This document shows positions 24,043-29,195 of a DNA stretch of 29,195 bases, piece by piece. Within the stretch, counting starts at the first letter, position 1. Each line of letters starts with the position of its first letter. Source of the stretch: Clostridia bacterium (GTDB lineage Bacteria > CBDUZB01 > JAGLHV01); contig JAUVLC010000023.1 in the NCBI GenBank assembly GCA_030595925.1, forward strand, positions 1 to 29,195. The letters are read 5' to 3'. The notes beneath the pieces were generated by a model. That model was not told the DNA's origin. It saw nothing but the letters and a program-made list of their open reading frames with translations, and searched no databases. The translations under genes were made by a program, and so were the position numbers.

Positions 24043-26202
24043 TTATTTCACTATACTCACTTTCCCTGTTTTTTTCCCTTCCGGAAATATAATAGTGTAA
24101 ATATATATCCCACTTGGCATATCTGATATATCCCATTCCTGACTACTACCATTATTAACAGCATTATACCCTATTGTCTTTACTAATTTTCCTGATATTG
24201 TGTATATTTTTATTGTTGATTCTCCCGGTAAATTACCAAAACTTATCCTTTCACTATAGCTTTTTCCCTTTATATATGGATTGGGATAAACTACTACCTC
24301 CCCCGTTCCTTTGTTGATGAATATATGATTTTCGCTTAGCCCAAAATTATTGTTATTATCTCTACTTCTTACCCTAAAACGATATATACTCCCCGGTTTA
24401 AGTTCGGTTAATTGTTGACTATGAATAAGTACGAATTCTGTGCTTTCTATGGTTAAAGATCCATAATTTGTTGTCTTTCCATATTCCACCTGATCTGTAG
24501 CTGGTTCATCTGTCGTCCAACTAATAACTACTGTTGTCTCAGTTACATTTGATATCTTTACATTTGATATTACCGGTCCAAATGTATCTGGTATCTGTTT
24601 TATGGTGATATTATTTGATATTGTCCATTGAGAGTTATTAAAACTAATTTTTCCATTAGTATTTGCTTGGCAAGTTGTAAGCGTAACGCTGTCTTTAGCT
24701 ATTTCGTAATAAGACCAGAGTGTTAATCCAAATACATTAAAATCCATTTTATTCCCGTTGATAGTACTTACATTTATATCTATCAAAATCTCTTCTTGTG
24801 GGAGTGATGTATTGAATTTATTTACGGTTATAGTAGCTGAATCCGATATAGGTACTGCGGTCATGTCATAAGTAGTGAATGTAACCACCTCATTAATCAT
24901 CAGATAGCTGCTTTTATCGGGATAGTACAGAGGGATATCACCACCATCTTCGCTGAACACTCTACTGTCTGTAAATCTGACTTCCGCTTGTGCATTTTTA
25001 GCCCTAATTCTTGTTGTTTTATCTGGCAGATCCTCAACAATTACTGTATCAAGATTATCCCACACCCATATCTGGTAACTATCTGGATATTTAGGATTTA
25101 CAAACTTGTTGCCTTTTATAATAGCGTTCTTTGTATCTGCCATCAGCAAGTTAACTGTCTCTCCTTGAGGTTCTATGAAAGTGTTATCAATGAATTGTAT
25201 ATTTTCTAAAGCGCCATCCCAATCACTAAAGAATCCACTATAATTCTTATCTCTATATATCACATTATTTTTGACTATAACATCTTTTATATAATGTGGC
25301 GGTCCAATAGGTCCACCATAAATTCCTCTTGAAGGGTCGTTGATCATAATTCCATTGCTGGTTCCTGTATTGTTCACCCACAGGTGTTCAATTACAGAAT
25401 CATTGGTAGAATAGGCAAGACGGACAGCGCCTCCGCCATCGGTATTATAAACTTTCCCATCATGAATATGAATGCGGTTACACCGTCTAAAGTCAATACC
25501 TCTTGAGTTTACGTTTCCAATATCAAAATCAAAAACTTCTACATCATCACAATAGGACCCATATAATGCGGGATCATTTGAAGCGTCCTGAAGCGCAATC
25601 TCGTACATATTAAAATTGGAAATAGAAACATTAGAAACTCGTCTATTGTTATCTGATTTATCACCTATTAAACGGAATCCATATCTATTCGTATTTTCGA
25701 TTGTGAAATCACTTAAAACTAAATTTTTCATGCCATTCTCGAAGTATATACCATCTTCATAATTGCGAATATGGATACCGGAAATGTCTATGTATGATTT
25801 GTCAGTGGCATATATCCCAATTCCTGTTTTATCCTCCCCGTCCAATGTCCATTTTTTAGAACTATCATACGCTTTCATTATAATAGGATTGCTTACTGTT
25901 CCGGAATGAGCAAAGACCACATGCTCATTATTCCATGTACCCTCAAGAATATTAACCGTATCCCCGGCAACTGCCTGCTGGGCGGCATAGAAAGGATGTT
26001 TCCATGGTCCGTTATCTTCGCCGGTATGGGTCGGAGATTTGCCGTCCCAGGTATCATTTCCCAGCGTAGAAACATAATAATCGGTTGCATTTACCATACC
26101 TACTCCGCAAAACATCAGTATAAAACCGACAACTATATCCACTAAAACCGGGTAGCTGCAAAAAACCTTTTTCGCTCCCGTCTCTTCCTTAAGCCTGTTC
26201 AT
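24043..26202 (-). CDS. Secreted beta-helix protein with fibronectin III and T9SS/FlgD-like C-terminal domain
   Basis: The 719 residues begin with a basic stretch and hydrophobic helix ending MVNA, a signal peptide with probable cleavage before TDYYVSTLGNDTWDG. This last block is the usual opening of right-handed parallel beta-helix proteins of the DUF1565 or polysaccharide-lyase kind. The beta-helix with many short N-rich turns covers about 40-400. A beta module follows (about 436-535, YDMTAVPISDSATITV), then a fibronectin III domain (540-632, VVISWTTDEPATDQVEYG), and a final domain (635-719) with VYPNPY, IYTISGKLVKTI and SGIYIYTI, like T9SS type A sorting or FlgD-like domains. It is probably a cell-surface protein acting on or binding polysaccharide. 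AGGAGG at 26211-26216 is 8 bases before the ATG. Confidence 0.88.
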   Translation of the reverse strand: MNRLKEETGAKKVFCSYPVLVDIVVGFILMFCGVGMVNATDYYVSTLGNDTWDGKSPTHTGEDNGPWKHPFYAAQQAVAGDTVNILEGTWNNEHVVFAHSGTVSNPIIMKAYDSSKKWTLDGEDKTGIGIYATDKSYIDISGIHIRNYEDGIYFENGMKNLVLSDFTIENTNRYGFRLIGDKSDNNRRVSNVSISNFNMYEIALQDASNDPALYGSYCDDVEVFDFDIGNVNSRGIDFRRCNRIHIHDGKVYNTDGGGAVRLAYSTNDSVIEHLWVNNTGTSNGIMINDPSRGIYGGPIGPPHYIKDVIVKNNVIYRDKNYSGFFSDWDGALENIQFIDNTFIEPQGETVNLLMADTKNAIIKGNKFVNPKYPDSYQIWVWDNLDTVIVEDLPDKTTRIRAKNAQAEVRFTDSRVFSEDGGDIPLYYPDKSSYLMINEVVTFTTYDMTAVPISDSATITVNKFNTSLPQEEILIDINVSTINGNKMDFNVFGLTLWSYYEIAKDSVTLTTCQANTNGKISFNNSQWTISNNITIKQIPDTFGPVISNVKISNVTETTVVISWTTDEPATDQVEYGKTTNYGSLTIESTEFVLIHSQQLTELKPGSIYRFRVRSRDNNNNFGLSENHIFINKGTGEVVVYPNPYIKGKSYSERISFGNLPGESTIKIYTISGKLVKTIGYNAVNNGSSQEWDISDMPSGIYIYTIIFPEGKKTGKVSIVK

Positions 26203-26210
26203 TTTACTCT

Positions 26211-26216
26211 CCTCCT
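26211..26216 (-). promoter_or_regulatory. Shine-Dalgarno AGGAGG of the beta-helix gene
   Basis: AGGAGG on the minus strand, 8 bases before ATG 26202. It fixes the start. The 25-bp direct repeat lies immediately upstream. Confidence 0.8.
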
Positions 26217-26219
26217 TTT

Positions 26220-26244
26220 AACCTGCGTATTGTCAAAAGTTTTT
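26220..26244 (+). repeat. 25-bp direct repeat, left copy of DUF559 cassette
   Basis: AACCTGCGTATTGTCAAAAG followed by five T. It matches 26806-26830 with one mismatch. The segment between the copies contains the DUF559 gene. Confidence 0.85.
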
Positions 26245-26262
26245 AAGCTCAACTCTTAAAAA
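26240..26262. repeat. AT-rich hairpin in the leader of the beta-helix gene
   Basis: TTTTTAAG and CTTAAAAA form an 8-bp stem around CTCAACT. It contains no G/C-rich stem, so terminator function is doubtful. Confidence 0.4.
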
Positions 26263-26331
26263 GCTAATCTGTTTAGACCTTTTCCGCTTTTTCGCTTGCC
26301 TCCTCCCCCTATGCGTGGCCACTCTTTTCTT

Positions 26332-26370
26332 CCCCTCCCTGCTTGACGGGAGGGGATTGAGGGGAGGGTG
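26332..26370 (+). repeat. G-rich REP-like palindrome, left of DUF559 gene
   Basis: CCCCTCCC, 8 bases, GGGAGGGG (perfect 8-bp stem, 26332-26355), then ATTGA and a GGGGAGGGTG tail pointing at the DUF559 gene. The right flank carries the same arrangement in inverse orientation. Confidence 0.75.
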
Positions 26371-26371
26371 A

Positions 26372-26701
26372 TCATAATAGTTTTTCTCTTATCGTCTCCA
26401 GTACCCCAGCCAAATTCTTGAATATTTCTCTATCCCAAACACGGATTACTTTATATCTTTGCTCCTTCAGCCATTTATCCCGAATTTGATCTTTTGCCTC
26501 TTGATCCATATGCTGCCCGCCCTCGAGCTCTATAATCACCCTTTTTTCAAAGCAAATAAGATCAACTATATATGCTCCTAGCGGTTGCTGACGTCTCCAC
26601 TTCCTGTCTTCCAGCCGTTTGGCACGCAACCGGCTCCATAGCTTTCTTTCTGCGTCGGTTTGATTTTTCCTCAGTTTCACTGCCAAGGGAGTCAAATTCA
26701 C
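26372..26701 (-). CDS. DUF559 endonuclease-like protein
   Basis: A 109-residue protein of the DUF559 family, related to very-short-patch-repair nucleases with the PD-(D/E)XK fold. Conserved parts are LRKNQTDAERKLWSRLRAKRL, RRQQPLGAYIVDLICFEKRVIIELEGGQH with D47 and the E58/E60 region, and a C-terminal YKVIRVWDREIFKNL. Length is complete. The start is GTG at 26701, with AGGA a few bases upstream. It lies between two secreted-protein genes, inside inverted G-rich palindromes and direct repeats, which suggests that it moves as a cassette. Its cellular role and DNA target are unknown. Confidence 0.88.
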   Translation of the reverse strand: MNLTPLAVKLRKNQTDAERKLWSRLRAKRLEDRKWRRQQPLGAYIVDLICFEKRVIIELEGGQHMDQEAKDQIRDKWLKEQRYKVIRVWDREIFKNLAGVLETIREKLL

Positions 26702-26712
26702 TGATCCTGAAA

Positions 26713-26753
26713 GCCCCCTCCCCTGCCCCTCCCACCCAAATCGTGGGGAGGGG
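26713..26753 (-). repeat. G-rich REP-like palindrome, right of DUF559 gene (inverted)
   Basis: On the minus strand it reads CCCCTCCCCAC, a short loop, then GTGGGAGGGG and a GGGGAGGGGG tail pointing to the gene. The same unit lies in the opposite direction at 26332-26370. It overlaps the DUF559 leader, so the transcript would carry a hairpin close to the start codon. Confidence 0.75.
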
Positions 26754-26787
26754 AATTTCTTTCATACTTTCATCCGTTTTTTCATAG

Positions 26788-26827
26788 AACTTTTGACACT
26801 ACCTCAACCTGAGTATTGTCAAAAGTT
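26788..26827. repeat. Long hairpin at right edge of DUF559 cassette
   Basis: AACTTTTGACA (26788-26798) and TGTCAAAAGTT (26817-26827) form a perfect 11-bp stem. The inner part can extend pairing (TACCTCA against TGAGTA with one bulge). The right arm is part of the 25-bp direct repeat. Confidence 0.75.
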
Positions 26828-26830
26828 TTT
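26806..26830 (+). repeat. 25-bp direct repeat, right copy of DUF559 cassette
   Basis: Matches 26220-26244 with one mismatch (GAG for GCG). It lies 12 bases downstream of the end of the second secreted-protein gene. Confidence 0.85.
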
Positions 26831-26842
26831 CCCAGGTTTAGA

Positions 26843-29059
26843 TTACTTCACAATACTCACCTTCCCGGTTTCTTTACCAGCTTTAGAAATAACGCTGTAA
26901 ATATATACCCCGCCGGCTATGCCCGATACATCCCATTCTTCCAAGCCACCGTCTGCGGCAGCGTTATGTTTTATGGTTTTGACTAATTTTCCGGATACAG
27001 TGTATATCCTCAGCACTGATTCTCCCGGCAAATTATTAAATACTATCTTCACAGCGTTTCCTTTTCCTCCAATATACGGATTTGGATATACCATAACCGC
27101 CTTGGAGGACCCAATGCAAACCAATTGGAAATCCAGGGTAGTGGTTTCGCCGGCAGTTACTACTGTAGGTTTAGTTTGCGGAACATAATCGTTCTTTGAC
27201 GCGGTTACGGAATAATTCCCAGGGGACAGAGTCAGGCTGTATCCTCCCAGCGGGTTGGTTGTGCTTGCATAACCCTTAGTTGACACAGTTACTCCGGAAA
27301 GCGGCTCATTTGCATTATCCCTGGCCGTGCCGGAAATAATGCCTGTGGTTATCACTTTTTTCTTAGAATCTGATAAAACCTCCTCAGCGCTTAAATCGCG
27401 GCTGTAGATCCTCACTTCGTCAATTATTCCCTTGCAATATCTGTTTAATTCAGGTTCTTCCAGTCCCTTGGAATTCCATACCCCAATATGCAAAGGACGG
27501 CCGGATGGATGAATTGCAGACGGCCCGGCAGCAGCGGCGTCCGGATAACCATTGATATATACACTCATATTGGCCCCGTCACTGACAAAGGCCAAATGTG
27601 TCCATTCATTGGAAACCGCCAAAGTGTTGGAGTCTAACCAAACAGAATTACTTCCATCTCCCTGGGGATCCAATCCGAACTGGAATTCACCGGCATTAGC
27701 TCCACTTTGTGCCATAACGGCAAACGCACGCTCGCCTATTTGAGGACTAACGGTTTTATCATAATACCAGTTATCAATAATTGTCCCCCTCTGCGAAAAG
27801 TCTGTTTTTATCCAGAGCATTATGGTTATTTTAGATGTAATTGAATTCAAGCTTGAAGATGAAGGGATTTCCAGGTAATCGTTATTGCCGTCAAAATTTA
27901 ATCCTTTGCCTAATTTGCCGTCCACCCAATTTGCCGCAGAGTTCATATTTATCAAGGTTGCATTATTGTTATTTCCTGACGAGTCTATTGCAATTGTTCC
28001 ATCCCCTTCATCGAAATGCCATTGGGCAATAAGCTCCATCTCTTCTTTGGTTCTCCCGCCTGGGCAATTGGAAATACCGGACCATAGAGGAACTTCATCC
28101 GCGGTTTTTAATGCAAAATAATAAGGAGTATTTGGATCAAGCCCCATTACGGCAAAGGTTTCCGCGCTGCCCGCAGTTTGCGGCGTGGGTTCATCGCTGC
28201 ATTTTACGGCCGATGTCCAATTACCGGCGTTAATTGCAGAAGTGGAATAACGGATATCATATTGAGAAGCTGTGCCGGTTTTATCGTCATCCCCAGGGGC
28301 GGTCCAGGTAAGAGTGATTGTATTTGAAGTCGGACTGCCGGCAGCTAAATTAGTCACTGCTGCCGGCGGCGTAGTATCAGATACCGCTTGAGTTAACTGG
28401 AAATTTACTGTTGTAGTGTTACCTTCCTCAACTTCCACATTTTCCACTGAAGCGGATTCGTAACCCGCGGCTGAAGCGGTCACTGTGTAATCATTGCCAA
28501 CGACGACATTTGATAAGCTATATTTTCCGGAAACGTTTGTGGTATCTGAGTATCCATCAGCGCTTACCGCTGCGCCTTGAATCGACGGGCCGGCAGCCCT
28601 TGTAACCGTACCCGCGATGGTTCCTCTGGGAGGCGGCACAGAAGATTCTTCTATGGTGAAAGTCTGTGCCGCAGGCCACGCTGAGTTGCCGAACTGGATA
28701 TAGCCGGAAGCATTTGCCTGTTTGGTGGTAAAATCAGCGCCTTCTCTTTTTATAATATAATAGTATCCGAATTTGAGGTCTCCCACAGTAAAAGCCACAT
28801 TGTTTCCATTATTTGTGCCGGCCACAAACTCCACCAATATTTGTCCTTGTGGAAGAGATGTATCAAATTTACTAACTGTTACCGTAGCTGAAGCAGACGC
28901 AGGAACTGCGGTCATATCATAAGTGGTGATCGTAACTACATCATTAATAAGCAAATAACTGCTTTTAGCAGGATAGTAATGCGGAGTACTACTACCATCT
29001 TCGCCAAATACCTTTCCATCTGTAAACCTGACCTCTGCGTCTTCAGCAGAAATCTTGCT
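26843..29059 (-). pseudogene. Secreted multidomain protein gene lacking its 5' end (LamG, Fn3, carboxypeptidase-regulatory repeats, C-terminal sorting domain)
   Basis: The frame is open from 29059, just after a TGA (29060-29062), for 738 codons. The TTG at 28954 is not a credible start, because the 35 codons before it (SAEDAEVRFTDGKVF, then SSYLLINDVV) match residues of the neighbouring beta-helix protein (AQAEVRFTDSRVF, SSYLMINEVV). Homology begins right after the stop, and signal peptide and beta-helix are missing. Domains in order: beta module (to about 140), carboxypeptidase-regulatory repeat (146-220), fibronectin III (226-335), LamG lectin-like domain (341-558), second regulatory repeat (573-650) and C-terminal domain (655-738, VYPNPYIGGKGN, IYTVSGKLVKTI). 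The middle domains are visibly richer in G+C than both ends. It is probably a truncated remnant. A split gene or an assembly error is possible. Confidence 0.75.
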
Positions 29060-29195
29060 TCATTCGTATTTATTGTGGAATAATAGCATAAAGAAAGAGT
29101 AAAACACATTGTAAATAAAGAAGAATAGAGAAAAAAGCAGGGAAATTTAAGAGGTAAATAAAAAAGCATTGATTACCAACAAAAACTTGGTATAG
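29060..29195. other. AT-rich end of window, unrelated to the truncated gene
   Basis: No homology to the neighbouring beta-helix gene continues here, and I see no gene. A 6-bp stem TACCAA/TTGGTA with 7-base loop lies at 29174-29192 and could belong to a mobile element end, but this cannot be judged at the edge. Confidence 0.4.

Noticed and set aside
26562-26765. Minus-strand frame of 67 codons upstream of the DUF559 gene
   Set aside because: It reads the G-rich palindrome and then the DUF559 gene in another frame. The DUF559 frame has the real family motifs.
28936-29169. Minus-strand frame of 77 codons at the window end
   Set aside because: It is a shifted reading over the start of the truncated gene, where homology supports the other frame.

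Overview
The window is a 29 kb piece of an AT-rich bacterial chromosome, probably from an uncultured Gram-negative-type candidate phylum of the Omnitrophota or Desantisbacteria kind. This placement is an inference. It rests on the low G+C, the many housekeeping genes mixed with repeat-filled spacers, a shortened SMC protein, and large secreted proteins ending in a T9SS/FlgD-like C-terminal domain. No rRNA, tRNA or CRISPR array was seen.

Layout. (1) 1-770: 3' part of an IS1380-type transposase, cut by the window edge. (2) 1100-4099: smc, encoding a protein with good ATPase head motifs but no recognisable hinge. (3) 4331-9106: a tight cluster dprA, small ORF, topA, xerC-type recombinase, unknown ORF (DNA uptake, topology and chromosome-dimer resolution). 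(4) 9225-13221: ferredoxin, sppA, YIP1-type membrane protein, COG1313 radical SAM protein, MEMO protein, THEP1-type NTPase. (5) 13222-14034: repeat-rich spacer ending in a consensus promoter for mgtE (14035-15429). (6) 15532-19360: response regulator/GAF/HD-GYP protein, miaA and hflX. (7) 19361-19942: second repeat-rich spacer, sharing several blocks with the first. (8) 19943-23269: der, plsY, gpsA and a small Cys-rich protein. (9) 23270-24042: spacer with palindromic repeats. (10) 24043-29059, minus strand: two secreted multidomain proteins with the same C-terminal domain, separated by a DUF559 nuclease gene inside a repeat-bounded cassette. The upstream protein gene (26843-29059) has lost its 5' end.

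Points that stand out: the SMC protein without a hinge; two genes (YIP1-type and plsY) whose strong Shine-Dalgarno sites are correctly spaced from ATT rather than from any usual start codon; a 69-nt block conserved at about 90 percent in two spacers 6 kb apart, surrounded by 7-bp repeats; the DUF559 gene flanked by inverted G-rich palindromes and by 25-bp direct repeats; and a G6-A-G6 tract in the ribosome binding site of the ferredoxin gene.

All assignments come from reading motifs. No database search was run.
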